Below are positions 1 to 8,752 of a stretch of DNA of 42,549 bases, piece by piece. Source of the DNA: an uncultured Bacteroidales bacterium (GTDB lineage: Bacteria; Bacteroidota; Bacteroidia; Bacteroidales; UBA932). Positions within the stretch are counted from its first letter, which is position 1; every line of letters begins with the position of its first letter. The notes under the pieces were generated by a model. It was not told the origin of the DNA, did not search any database, and saw only the letters and a program-made list of their open reading frames with translations. Made by a program: the position numbers and the translations under genes. The DNA is taken from contig CAMBMK010000010.1 of the NCBI GenBank assembly GCA_945868745.1, positions 1-42,549 on the forward strand, read 5' to 3'.

Positions 1-333
1 GTCAGGTCGATTGCATCGGACAAATCGTATCGCAACTGGAAAAGTATGCTTGACTGTATGATAGGACCTGATACTGTTCAGTATTATATGGCCGCGACCT
101 GTAGCAGTAAATACATTTTTGCTGCTTATAAAGGGATGACACTGAAAGATATGATGTCAAATGGCAGCGGGACTTCAATTCACATCTTTGACTGGGAGGG
201 GAAATTTATCAGGAGCATACAAGTTGAAGAGGACATCAGGGAGATGACCTTCGATGAAAGTAATAATCAATTGTACGGTATAGACAAGTCATCCGGAAAT
301 ATTGTCAGATACAACCTGCAGGATTATGATTAG
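1..333 (+). CDS. C-terminal part of a six-bladed beta-propeller (BF3164-like) protein, cut by window edge
   Basis: The reading frame is open from base 1, so the gene starts outside the window; the internal ATG at 46 is not a convincing start. About 110 residues are visible. They show the propeller-blade pattern of the two lipoproteins downstream: a strand ending in 'HIFDWEGKFIRSI' followed by 'MTFDESNNQLYGID', the repeated 'what was said / what the cell does with it' blade seen in BF3164-like TolB-type propellers of Bacteroidales. The function of this family is unknown; members are usually surface or periplasmic lipoproteins, but the signal peptide would lie outside the window. It is the first of three such genes here, 57 bases before the next. 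Confidence 0.7.
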   Translation, partial: VRSIASDKSYRNWKSMLDCMIGPDTVQYYMAATCSSKYIFAAYKGMTLKDMMSNGSGTSIHIFDWEGKFIRSIQVEEDIREMTFDESNNQLYGIDKSSGNIVRYNLQDYD

Positions 334-358
334 CTATTACTTTCGAAATATGGGTTTG

Positions 359-373
359 TTATAATCATTATAA
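359..373. repeat. AT-rich perfect palindrome between propeller genes
   Basis: Seven-base arms TTATAAT / ATTATAA around a single C, in the 57-base gap between the first two propeller genes. It could be a small operator or only AT-rich coincidence. No -7 TAnnTTTG element is visible beside it. Confidence 0.35.
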
Positions 374-390
374 TACAGTTACCTTGCAAC

Positions 391-1341
391 ATGCGCTTAA
401 ATTGGCATATATTCCCTGTAGCGGCTTTATTGCTGCTGCAGGGATGTTCAGTGTCCGATGAAGAATATATGGCATTTGACGATGTCACCGTAGCCAGCCT
501 GCCGGACTTTACCAGTTACGGTAAATTTATCAAGAACGGTAACGGGCCAATAGAGGCCACCTCCGCTCCATTCTTTTCCGGAGCAATCATCAGCGGCACG
601 GAATCCGGGGAAAGGCTGATTGTCAAAGCAGGAGACAAAATGCTGAGTCTGAATGCAGGCACACCGTTTGACCCGGACAATGATGCAATAAGCTTCTTTA
701 AGGACATTGTCTCCAATATGTCCTTCTATTCAATCCAGATCAATGATTCCACGACTATGACCAGAAACGTAAAATGGGACCGTGGCGGACAAGAAAGATC
801 TCTTGTAATAAACGGCAATACACAAGTTGTCCCGTCTATGGAAAAACTCAACAGGACAGAGATTCCGATAAAGGAAGACGGATATCTTTTCAATGTAATG
901 TCATCATTTGCAGGATATGACAAGACAAGCGGGAAGGTGGTGGAAGCATCGATTAATATCAACAATATCAATGTTTACAGCCTGTCCGGTGATTTTGAAA
1001 AGACCATTTGCTATGGTAAACGTCTTGACAATATTGCAAAAATTTGCAATAGTCCCAATGCCAATTTCACGAAGAATTTTACTGATTTGAGGCTGTATGA
1101 TGGTTTCTTTGCCGTTGCGTTTTCCGGGAGAAAAGAATTTGCCGATATGACACTTGTACATCCTGATACAAGGATAATGTTTTTCAGCTGGGACTGTACA
1201 CCGCTTGCAGAAATCCGTATTCCATCCAAAGCCGGAAGATTTGACATAGATTTCAACAACAAGACTCTTTATGTCCTTGATGTCATGAGAGATAAACTGA
1301 AAAGATACGGTATCAGTCAGGTACTTGATTGCTTGTATTAA
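391..1341 (+). CDS. BF3164-like six-bladed beta-propeller lipoprotein
   Basis: A 316-residue secreted lipoprotein. The N-terminus is a signal peptide with a clear lipobox, LLLQGC, giving lipidated Cys19. The body is rich in short beta strands; blade-like pieces include 'INVYSLSGDFEKTICYG' (about 190-206) and the closing 'FDIDFNNKTLYVLDVMRDKLKRY' region near the C-terminus, which matches the end of the partial protein upstream. It lacks the GRGPGE motif that the next propeller has, so it is a divergent member. BF3164-like proteins commonly sit next to NVEALA peptides in Bacteroidales, as here; their role is not established. The fold assignment is by pattern and context only. GC content is lower than in the core genes further right. 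Confidence 0.65.
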   Translation: MRLNWHIFPVAALLLLQGCSVSDEEYMAFDDVTVASLPDFTSYGKFIKNGNGPIEATSAPFFSGAIISGTESGERLIVKAGDKMLSLNAGTPFDPDNDAISFFKDIVSNMSFYSIQINDSTTMTRNVKWDRGGQERSLVINGNTQVVPSMEKLNRTEIPIKEDGYLFNVMSSFAGYDKTSGKVVEASININNINVYSLSGDFEKTICYGKRLDNIAKICNSPNANFTKNFTDLRLYDGFFAVAFSGRKEFADMTLVHPDTRIMFFSWDCTPLAEIRIPSKAGRFDIDFNNKTLYVLDVMRDKLKRYGISQVLDCLY

Positions 1342-1363
1342 TTAATCACTAAATCAAAATAAT

Positions 1364-1649
1364 ATGACACACAACAAATTATTTTCTGTTATTATTGTTT
1401 CAGCTGTTGTTACGTTAGCATCTATTCTTTATATTGTTGCCGACAAGAAACAATATGATTATTTGAATGATAATATTGAGGCTTTGGCGGCAGTCGAATC
1501 CGGAATGAAAATCTCCTGTGATTTGAGAAGTATTATTATTTTTTTGCAGATATAGCTGCATATGCGGAACAGTTTTTACAACAGATGAAGGATATGGGGT
1601 CGGAACAGGTTTAAAAGGTATTTGTCCGGTATGCAAAAGACAGTATTAA
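1364..1649 (+). pseudogene. NVEALA-type secreted small peptide, Cys-rich tail out of frame at a T7 run
   Basis: The ATG at 1364 opens a peptide with an N-terminal hydrophobic segment (about residues 5-26) followed by NDNIEALAAVESG, a close match to the NVEALA signature of short Bacteroidales secreted peptides. In this frame it ends at 1555 after only 63 residues. A run of seven T (1539-1545) lies just before; removing one T continues the frame to a stop at 1647-1649 and adds 34 residues including CRYSCICG and GICPVCKRQY, giving 94 residues with six Cys after the leader. A Cys-rich tail is typical of this family, so the downstream frame looks genuine. The cause may be a homopolymer sequencing error, a real null mutation, or slippage. 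The tail overlaps the start of the next gene. Confidence 0.65.
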
Positions 1650-2674
1650 TCTTCATTTGTGTTGTTTGTACCGCTTTGTGCCACTCTTGCGGAAACGCCA
1701 TCTCGGAATACAAAGAGCCTGTTTTCCGCGAAAAGGGACAGTTGGATGCTGTGATACTGAAAGATACACTGGACTTTTTCTACCCATTTGAAATGGCAGT
1801 GTCGGACAACTATGTCCTTGTTCTTGCAAGCAACGGCAGCAGCTATCTTCAGGCATATGACAAAAGCACTGGGGCATATGCCGGCGGTTTTATCCTTAAG
1901 GGGCGCGGTCCGGGAGAAATCGCTTCTGCGGGCAATATGACTTTTGACGGCGAAGAAGGCATTGTGTCCGTTTACGACCCGAGAACTTCAAAAATGGTTT
2001 CATACAGACTGCTTGAAGATGGTCTCCTGGAACTGGAATACCTGTCAGAAAAGAGTTTTGCGGATATTGGAAAGCCTTTGCGACGGGTTTGGGACCTGAA
2101 AGAAGAGGGTTATTTTATTGATGGCCAGCTCGGCGTTGAGGATGGGATTCAGGGCAGGTTCCAGATTATAAATGAAGACGGGCTCCAAAGTCAATGGAAC
2201 TTTTTCCCTGTTGATGATGAAACTGAAAAGATGGTATATTTCAGCACATTATCGGCAATCTCCCCGGACAGGCGCCACTTTGCAGACGCAACCCTGTACG
2301 GTGCAATCCTTGAGACCTTCGAATTGTCCGGCGGAATCATCAGCCATGGAGGATGCAGGAGATTTCTCCAGCCGGTTTTTGATTTTGAAGATGGTGTAAT
2401 TGTACCCAAAGACAAGACAACGTTCGGTTTTACATCGCTTTGCGCAACGGATGATTGTATTTTCGGGGTTTATGTCGGAAACTCCGATGCAGATACATTC
2501 AACAACATCTCGACATTCGACTGGAATGGAAAAGAAATGTGCAGATATGAAACTGACTGCAACAATCTCAGGATAGGTTGCCACCATGCAGATGACCGGA
2601 AGATCTATGCCGTTGCCGCTAACCCGGACAGAACTTTTTCCCTCGTATATTACGATCTGGACAGAGCAAGGTAA
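1631..2674 (+). CDS. BF3164-like six-bladed beta-propeller lipoprotein with GRGPGE motif
   Basis: Start placed at ATG 1631 rather than the upstream TTG at 1622, because it gives a clean lipoprotein signal peptide ending LCHSC with lipidated Cys20. The protein is 347 residues. The motif ILKGRGPGE after the first blades is characteristic of BF3164-like propellers; later blades include 'ISTFDWNGKEMCRYETDC', parallel to the blade in the partial protein at the left edge. It is predicted to be exported and membrane anchored. It overlaps the frame-shifted tail of the NVEALA peptide gene by 19 bases, which suggests translational coupling of peptide and propeller. The function of the family is unknown; a binding or sensing role for the peptide is only inference. 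Confidence 0.75.
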   Translation: MQKTVLIFICVVCTALCHSCGNAISEYKEPVFREKGQLDAVILKDTLDFFYPFEMAVSDNYVLVLASNGSSYLQAYDKSTGAYAGGFILKGRGPGEIASAGNMTFDGEEGIVSVYDPRTSKMVSYRLLEDGLLELEYLSEKSFADIGKPLRRVWDLKEEGYFIDGQLGVEDGIQGRFQIINEDGLQSQWNFFPVDDETEKMVYFSTLSAISPDRRHFADATLYGAILETFELSGGIISHGGCRRFLQPVFDFEDGVIVPKDKTTFGFTSLCATDDCIFGVYVGNSDADTFNNISTFDWNGKEMCRYETDCNNLRIGCHHADDRKIYAVAANPDRTFSLVYYDLDRAR

Positions 2675-2716
2675 TTTATTCTCAAAAAACTGATTCTCAA
2701 TTAACTGACATTTCCA

Positions 2717-5700
2717 ATGATCCGCCTTGTCCTGATTTTGGCATGCAATTGCATAGCGCTTTATGAAACGGTTGCCGGATTTCTTCAGCTATTCGGGCTG
2801 CAGGCATCCGGGCACGCCGGTTATGCAATGACAGGAACATTCCGGAATCCGGGACCTTATGGAGGCTTGCTGGCCGTCCTTTTTGCAATCCTCGGAGCTT
2901 ATTCAATACAGAAAATCAAGTCTGGCAGTCTTCCGGAAAGGGCCGTGGCTTATCTTTCGGCACTGTCATGCGCCCTTTGTTTTGTGATTCTTCCTTCCAC
3001 GATGAGCAGGGCGGCCTGGCTTGCATTGGGCATTGCAGCTTTGCTGCTGGGTTTCAGGGAATTGAATCTGGGCAAGTGGATTGCCGGTCATAAAAAGAAA
3101 AGCATTGCTTTGTCGGCATTGATTCTGGTGCTGTGTGCGGGACTGTTTCTCATGAAGAAAGAGTCTGCGATAGGTCGGCTGCATATCTGGAATATTGAGC
3201 TGAGGGCAATGCTTGCCAATCCGTGGAGCGGCTATGGAAAAGGAACTGTTCTTGGTGTCTATGGCAGCACGCAGGCGGAATATTTTGCTTTGAAGGAAAG
3301 GTCAGCATTATCAGTCCAGGCGGCCGGATGTCCGGAATATGCTTTCAATGAGTATTTCAGGATCGGAATCGAATACGGTATTCCCGCAATGCTTGCAGTC
3401 ATGGCAATCCTTGCCCTGCTCATCATTTGCCTGCTGAAACGCCGCTCCCCTTTTGCATATGGACTGACCGCTTTCTGTGTATTTGCTTTTTTCTCCTATC
3501 CTTTGCAGGCTATCCATTGCCCTGGCAATTATGAAAAGATATGGCAGTCAAAGCATTTTTTGATGAGCACCGGTCAATATGATAAGGCGGCCGAGGAATT
3601 GTCAGAACTGTATCCCGAGCTGAACGGCAATTACAGATTTCTCTATGATCTGGGATATTCTCTTCACAAAACCGGCAGATTTGAAGAAAGCATATCAATA
3701 CTGAAAGAAGGGGCGGCCATATCTTCCGACCCGATGTTTTACAATATCATCGGAAAGAATCATGAAGCTTTGGGCCATTGCAGGGAAGCTGAAGAAGCAT
3801 ATCTGCATTCGCATTATATGGTGCCCGGCAGGATATATCCCCTTTTGCTTCTCACTGAAATGAGTTTGCGCCAGGGTGATACATTGAAGGCCAGGAAGTA
3901 TTGTATCGCCTCTCTGAAAATCAAGGTTAACGGCAAGAACGGCAATATGACAGGGCTGAGGGGAAAGATGGACAGTATTGCTGCGGAGTTGTCCGTCGTG
4001 GACCATACCAGAGAGGCAAATGCCGCAATAAGGCATTATGAGAATGAGCCGTTGAAGAAAAAGGCGGCGGAGGCGATGATTGCCCAAATGGAAAGCAATT
4101 ACCACTATGTGGGGGCCGGTGTGGACAGTATCAGGGCGGTCCTTCGTGAAACTTACATCAAAGATGGGTATCTTGAGCCTTTCAGGCGTGCCGGATGGAT
4201 GAACCGTTCATATCAGGACGGATCGGAAAAAATGAATGATGCGGATGTCATAGATGCTGCATATATCATTGAGAATATCGATCTTGCATTTGATGTATGG
4301 CAAGGCAGCCCTTGGGGGAAGCACTATTCATTCGAAGATTTTTGCAAGTATATTCTTCCTTACAAAACGGGAAACGAGCGGCCTGACCATTGGAGAAAGG
4401 CATTTTACCGGACTTATGCCCCGATTCTTGATTCGCTGTACAGCGGAAGCGATGTCGCAGCTGCAGTTGACAGCATCCAGCATTATCTTTCACACAACTG
4501 TGCTTTCCTGTACAATAATGACTTTTCATTTCCTCATCTGGGCGGGGAATTCCTGATTGAATGTCCGATTGGTGCGTGTCGCGAAGAAACGGATTATCTG
4601 ACATATCTGCTGAGGTCCTTGGGCGTAGCCGCATCTTCCGACAGGTATCTTTATTCCCCGGATTCCTTCCTCGGCCACAGCTGGAATGTGTTTCTTGATA
4701 CTACCGGCCTTTTCATCCCGACTGAAATAATGCGGACGGGTGTCACCCGCAACTGGCAAAACCGCAGGACGAAAGGAAAGGTGTACCGGGGTACGCAGGA
4801 CGTTACTGCGCAGTACTATCCGTCAAATCACGTGATTGTCCCATCGGTGGCGATTGGACGGGGGCTTGGCAAAGGTTTCATAAGCGTGTTTTCAATGACA
4901 GGTTGGATTCCCATCGGTATGTATGACAGAAGCCTGACAGGGAAGGCCTGTATTGACAACATACAGACGGGCCAGATTTATCAGCCATTGGACGGAAGGA
5001 CCAAAAGGCCGTCAGGATATCCATTTTTCATCAATGAAGACAATTCGGTCTCCCCTCTTATTCCCGACGGAGCCGACCTGCAGACCGTTCGTCTGACACG
5101 CAAGCATCCCCTTACGCAATATTGGGTCACTATGAGCCGCAGCATGGACGGAATAAGGATTGATTTGAGCCGGGATGGGAAAGACTGGCATGAAGCCGGA
5201 GTATCGGATACGGACAGCCTGTGTTCCAGAGACCGGCATCTGACTGTCTTTTCTGAAATGAAATACAACTATGTAAGATTTACACCTCCGGAAGATGTCC
5301 GGTTCAATGCGGCTGAAATCAAGGTATATTCTGACACGGAATGCCTCAAGCCAATCGCACTTGAACCTTATGATGTGCCTTCCCCGATGAATGGTCTTCC
5401 TGACTTTTCTGCAGATAAAGCCCTTGACGGAAAGAATCTTACAAGATATGAGTCGTCCAAGCCGGGGGCATCCTGCACTTTCAGGCTGGAGCATTGTGAT
5501 AAAATCGGATGCATTGTCTATACTCCCCGCAATGATGACAATTACGTAAGTCCGGGTGATGAGTATGAACTCTGTTACCAGAACGGGACTGAAGGATGGA
5601 AATCTTTGGGAGTCAAGCGGGCCGAATCGGACACTTTGGTATTTGAAGGGGTCCCGTCAGGTGCGCTGCTATGGTTGCACGACAGGACAAAGGGTGTTGA

Positions 5701-5758
5701 AGAGCAGGTATTCAGATGGATTGGCGGCAGACAGCATTTTGTTTACAGACTTCCCTAA
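2717..5758 (+). CDS. Fusion: O-antigen-ligase-like membrane domain + TPR + transglutaminase-like domain + discoidin-like C-terminus
   Basis: 1013 residues with three parts. Residues 1-270 are multi-pass membrane and resemble Wzy/WaaL-type ligases: GTFRNPGPYGG (about 40-50), a STMSRAAWL segment (94-102) and GRLHIWN...NPWSGYGKG (153-175). Residues about 275-415 form TPR-like helical hairpins (YDKAAEELSELYPELNGNY, LHKTGRFEESISILKEG). From about 430 it matches secreted Bacteroidales transglutaminase-like proteins: 'IRHYENEPLKKKAAEAMI', Cys621 in GACREETD, His654 in LGHSWN with Asp661 nearby, and a C-terminal sandwich with PRNDDNYVSPGDEYEL. The ligase part begins late, missing several usual N-terminal helices, and the transglutaminase part has no signal peptide of its own, so this looks like two neighbouring genes joined in frame. 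The ligase-like half may be non-catalytic. The third catalytic residue of the transglutaminase is uncertain. Confidence 0.75.
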   Translation: MIRLVLILACNCIALYETVAGFLQLFGLQASGHAGYAMTGTFRNPGPYGGLLAVLFAILGAYSIQKIKSGSLPERAVAYLSALSCALCFVILPSTMSRAAWLALGIAALLLGFRELNLGKWIAGHKKKSIALSALILVLCAGLFLMKKESAIGRLHIWNIELRAMLANPWSGYGKGTVLGVYGSTQAEYFALKERSALSVQAAGCPEYAFNEYFRIGIEYGIPAMLAVMAILALLIICLLKRRSPFAYGLTAFCVFAFFSYPLQAIHCPGNYEKIWQSKHFLMSTGQYDKAAEELSELYPELNGNYRFLYDLGYSLHKTGRFEESISILKEGAAISSDPMFYNIIGKNHEALGHCREAEEAYLHSHYMVPGRIYPLLLLTEMSLRQGDTLKARKYCIASLKIKVNGKNGNMTGLRGKMDSIAAELSVVDHTREANAAIRHYENEPLKKKAAEAMIAQMESNYHYVGAGVDSIRAVLRETYIKDGYLEPFRRAGWMNRSYQDGSEKMNDADVIDAAYIIENIDLAFDVWQGSPWGKHYSFEDFCKYILPYKTGNERPDHWRKAFYRTYAPILDSLYSGSDVAAAVDSIQHYLSHNCAFLYNNDFSFPHLGGEFLIECPIGACREETDYLTYLLRSLGVAASSDRYLYSPDSFLGHSWNVFLDTTGLFIPTEIMRTGVTRNWQNRRTKGKVYRGTQDVTAQYYPSNHVIVPSVAIGRGLGKGFISVFSMTGWIPIGMYDRSLTGKACIDNIQTGQIYQPLDGRTKRPSGYPFFINEDNSVSPLIPDGADLQTVRLTRKHPLTQYWVTMSRSMDGIRIDLSRDGKDWHEAGVSDTDSLCSRDRHLTVFSEMKYNYVRFTPPEDVRFNAAEIKVYSDTECLKPIALEPYDVPSPMNGLPDFSADKALDGKNLTRYESSKPGASCTFRLEHCDKIGCIVYTPRNDDNYVSPGDEYELCYQNGTEGWKSLGVKRAESDTLVFEGVPSGALLWLHDRTKGVEEQVFRWIGGRQHFVYRLP

Positions 5759-5817
5759 TCATATATTTTGAAGTTCATTATTTATTGCTTATTTTTACTA
5801 AAACGAATATTCCGGGA

Positions 5818-6197
5818 TTGAAAAGGCTTCTGAACATTGCTGTTGTACTGGTCTGCCTGGCGGCTTGTATTTTTTCCGTCAGGACAATCGTGCGCGCACT
5901 GTGGACCGGTCATCATTCCAGATGTACCGCAATTACATCGAGTGGGAACAGGGCCTTCCGCTGACTGTTGATGAGAAAGGCGTTGTCTCACTTGGCGACA
6001 GCCCCATTGATTCATATACTTTCCTCAAGAATTATTATTTTGTGGCCGGGGACAAGGCGGACAATTCACGTGATTCAAGGTATTGGGGGCTGCTCCCCCG
6101 CGACCACATTGCGGCAAAGGCCTGGATAATAAAAAAATCCGTTGACCCTGTCAGCGGAAAATGGAGATACGGGCGTATCGGGAAAAAAGTTGAATGA
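5818..6197 (+). pseudogene. Remnant of an S26-family signal peptidase I
   Basis: The downstream frame (to 6197) encodes YYFVAGDKADNSRDSRYWG followed by LLPRDHIAAKAWIIKKSVDP and ends KWRYGRIGKKVE. This is the conserved C-terminal box E region (GDN..NS.DSRYWG) of type I signal peptidases, which cut signal peptides at the outer face of the inner membrane. The upstream frame, from a TTG at 5818, encodes KRLLNIAVVLVCLAACIF, the expected N-terminal membrane anchor. The two frames meet around a T6 run (5870-5875), and the intervening region with the catalytic Ser and Lys boxes is missing. It therefore cannot be an active peptidase as read: an internally deleted, frame-shifted remnant. Its stop overlaps the start of the TolC gene. 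Confidence 0.7.
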
Positions 6198-7678
6198 TCA
6201 TGAGAACGTCACATAAATACCTTATGCTCATTGCTGCATGCCTGTTGCCTCTTGTGGCGAGGGGGCAGCGGATGACGCTTGACGAGGCAATCCGCAGGGC
6301 CCGGAACCAGTCCGTGGCAGCGCTGGAGGCAAGGCACGAATTTGTCTCCACCTATTGGGCTTACCGTTCATACAAGGCCAGCAAACTGCCGGCCCTGTAC
6401 CTGTACGGCAATATCATGAACTATGACCGTTCGATTGCAAACTTGCAGAGCTTCGAGGACGGTTCGTGGAAGTATGTCAGCACGGACAATCTCCAGAACA
6501 GCATCGGGCTACAGGTGCGTCAGAATGTCACCTTTACCGGAGGAACGCTTACCATGTATTCCGACCTCAACAGGATAGACCAGTTCGGACAGGAAAAATC
6601 CCTCACCTGGTATTCCCAGCCGCTTACGGTTTCCTATACCCAACCGCTTTTTGCCTACAACAGCTTCAAATGGGCCGACAGAATCGAGCCTAAAGAGTAC
6701 GAAAGGGGCAAACGCAAGTATCTTGAGTCGATGGAGCAGCTGACAATCAACACTGTAAAAGCCTATTACAATCTCCTGCTTGCACAAAGCAGCAGTGAGA
6801 TTGCCCGCAGCAACTATGAAAACACGGCAAGGATGTACGCCATTGCCAGGGAAAGGCTTTCCATCGGAAGCGTCACGCGCGACGAGTGTCTGCAGCTTGA
6901 GCTCAAGATGCTGAACGACAGCATTTCAATCAATGAAAGCGAGGTCAGTGTACGTGAAGCGCAGATGGCGCTCAATTCGCTGCTCGGTGCCGATGAGTCC
7001 CTTGATGTGGAGCCGGTGCTCGGAGATGCCCTTCCTGATCTTATGCTTGATTACGAGGATGTAATCATGCTTGCCGGAGCCAACTCCACCTTCGCCCTGG
7101 GCAATGAAATCGATCTTCTGGGCGCCGAATCTGATGTGGCCAGGGCAAAGGCTGACCGCGGCATCTCCATGACGCTCAGTGCACGGTTCGGCCTTTCGCA
7201 GACCGCCCCCGAGTTTTCAGGAGTCTATCGCTCCCCTCTTGACCAGGAAGTCGTAGGCCTGACTTTCAGTGTCCCGATTTTTGACTGGGGCCTCGGAAAA
7301 GGGAAGGTCCAGAAGGCAAAGGCTGCGGAGGATGTGGTCCGCGCCCAGATCGAGCAGTCGGAAAATGATCACAGGCGGACAATTTTCACCGCCGTCGGCC
7401 AGTTCAACAACCAGGGGCGCCAGTGTGCGGTGTCAAAGCGGGCGAAAAACATTGCCGCCGAGAGGTATGCCCTCATGATGGAAAAGTTCAGGAGCGGCAA
7501 TGCTTCCGTGACTGACCTCAACAATGCCCAGAGCGAGAGCAACTCCGCTGCACGGCAGTATGTCACCGATGTGAGCAATTACTGGATATACTATTACACC
7601 TTGAGGCAATATACTCTGTATGACTTTATTGCCGGGGAAAATCTTGAGATTGACATTAACGAAATGGTAGAGCAATGA
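6194..7678 (+). CDS. TolC-family outer membrane efflux protein
   Basis: 494 residues with an N-terminal signal peptide (LMLIAACLLPLVARGQ) followed by MTLDEAIRRARNQS, the usual beginning of outer membrane efflux proteins. Two repeats of long coiled-coil helices follow, for example YENTARMYAIARERLSIGSV (about 213-232) and its counterpart KNIAAERYALMMEKFRSGNA (about 417-436), the internal duplication of the TolC fold. The protein would form the trimeric outer-membrane channel for the adaptor and RND pumps encoded immediately downstream, with which it overlaps by 4 bases. The start at 6194 overlaps the stop of the signal peptidase remnant; ATG 6200 is an alternative. The substrate cannot be read from the sequence. 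Confidence 0.92.
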   Translation: MIMRTSHKYLMLIAACLLPLVARGQRMTLDEAIRRARNQSVAALEARHEFVSTYWAYRSYKASKLPALYLYGNIMNYDRSIANLQSFEDGSWKYVSTDNLQNSIGLQVRQNVTFTGGTLTMYSDLNRIDQFGQEKSLTWYSQPLTVSYTQPLFAYNSFKWADRIEPKEYERGKRKYLESMEQLTINTVKAYYNLLLAQSSSEIARSNYENTARMYAIARERLSIGSVTRDECLQLELKMLNDSISINESEVSVREAQMALNSLLGADESLDVEPVLGDALPDLMLDYEDVIMLAGANSTFALGNEIDLLGAESDVARAKADRGISMTLSARFGLSQTAPEFSGVYRSPLDQEVVGLTFSVPIFDWGLGKGKVQKAKAAEDVVRAQIEQSENDHRRTIFTAVGQFNNQGRQCAVSKRAKNIAAERYALMMEKFRSGNASVTDLNNAQSESNSAARQYVTDVSNYWIYYYTLRQYTLYDFIAGENLEIDINEMVEQ

Positions 7679-8748
7679 GGACAGGATATTTGATAACGGC
7701 TGCCGTTGCCGCCCTTCTTCTGGCAGGATGCGGCAATTCTCCGCAGGAGAAGCTGAGGGACGCCAAGGCAGACTATGTGCAGAAAACCAACGAGGTGGAG
7801 GTAATGACTCTGGAAAGGACGGATTTTGCCCGCCAGCTGCTCTCAAACGGCAAGCTCAAGGCCGCCAGGCGTTCGGAACTCAGTTTCCGCAGCAACGGGC
7901 CGCTTGCGGCCGTAAATTTCAAAAACGGAGATTTCGCGGGCCGTGGAGCGACAATTGCATCTCTGGACAGGAAGGACCTGCTTCTCCAGAGAGAATCCGC
8001 CTCCATTTCACTTCAGAAAGCAGAGCTTGACCTGTATGACTTCCTTGCCGGCCTGGGATACCCTTCGCGTGATACCTTGTCGGTCCCTGCGGACATACTG
8101 TCCACTGCAAAGACAAAAAGCGGCTATACGACTGCAAAGAATGCTTTCGCAATGGCGGACTATGAATATGAGGGCAGCATTCTCCGGGCCCCTTTCGCCG
8201 GAAGGGTAGCCGACATCAAACTTGGAGCCCACGAGCAGGCCGGTTCCGGGCCTTTCTGCATCCTTGTTGACGACAGCGTCCTCGAGGTCGCTTTCAATGT
8301 GATGGAGTCGGAGTATTCTTTTCTTGAGAAGGGCCTCAGCGTCAGTGTCTCCCCTTTTGCCGACCCTTCAAGGTCATATGACGGAAGGATCACGGACATC
8401 AATCCTCTTGTGGATGCCAACGGGCAGATCTCCGTCAAAGCATCCATCCGCAACGACGGTACCCTCATTGACGGCATGAATGTGAAGGTCATTGTGGAAA
8501 GGACCATACCTTCGATGCTTGTTGTCCCCCGCAGCGCAGTTGTGATAAGGGACAATCTCGATGTGCTGTTCACCTACAATGACGGCAAGGCCGGATGGAC
8601 CTATGTCAATATCCTACAGGCCAACAGCACCCATCTCGCCGTGGAGGCCAATACCGGACGCGGTGCCGTACTCAATCCGGGAGACCTGGTAATCATCAGC
8701 GGCAACCTCAATCTCGCGGACAAGTCCTCGGTTGTAATAAAGAAGTGA
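7675..8748 (+). CDS. RND efflux periplasmic adaptor (membrane fusion protein), lipoprotein
   Basis: 357 residues. A lipoprotein signal peptide ends LLAGC (Cys19), so it is anchored by lipid as AcrA-type adaptors are. A biotinyl-lipoyl-like half-motif LRAPFAGRVADIKLGAHEQ (about 172-190) pairs with the earlier LSFRSNGPLAAVNFKNGDF, with a helical hairpin (RESASISLQKAELDLYDFL) between them; a beta-barrel domain with DGRITDINPLVDANGQI follows. This is the standard HlyD/AcrA order. It links the inner-membrane RND proteins to the TolC channel. The ATG overlaps the end of the TolC gene (ATGA type), and the first permease begins 4 bases after its stop, indicating co-transcription. Confidence 0.93.
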   Translation: MRTGYLITAAVAALLLAGCGNSPQEKLRDAKADYVQKTNEVEVMTLERTDFARQLLSNGKLKAARRSELSFRSNGPLAAVNFKNGDFAGRGATIASLDRKDLLLQRESASISLQKAELDLYDFLAGLGYPSRDTLSVPADILSTAKTKSGYTTAKNAFAMADYEYEGSILRAPFAGRVADIKLGAHEQAGSGPFCILVDDSVLEVAFNVMESEYSFLEKGLSVSVSPFADPSRSYDGRITDINPLVDANGQISVKASIRNDGTLIDGMNVKVIVERTIPSMLVVPRSAVVIRDNLDVLFTYNDGKAGWTYVNILQANSTHLAVEANTGRGAVLNPGDLVIISGNLNLADKSSVVIKK

Positions 8749-8752
8749 TAAA

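Noticed and set aside
2675..2716. Direct repeat ATTCTCAA between the propeller and fusion genes
   Set aside because: Two eight-base copies 15 bases apart in an AT-rich spacer are not enough to call a site.
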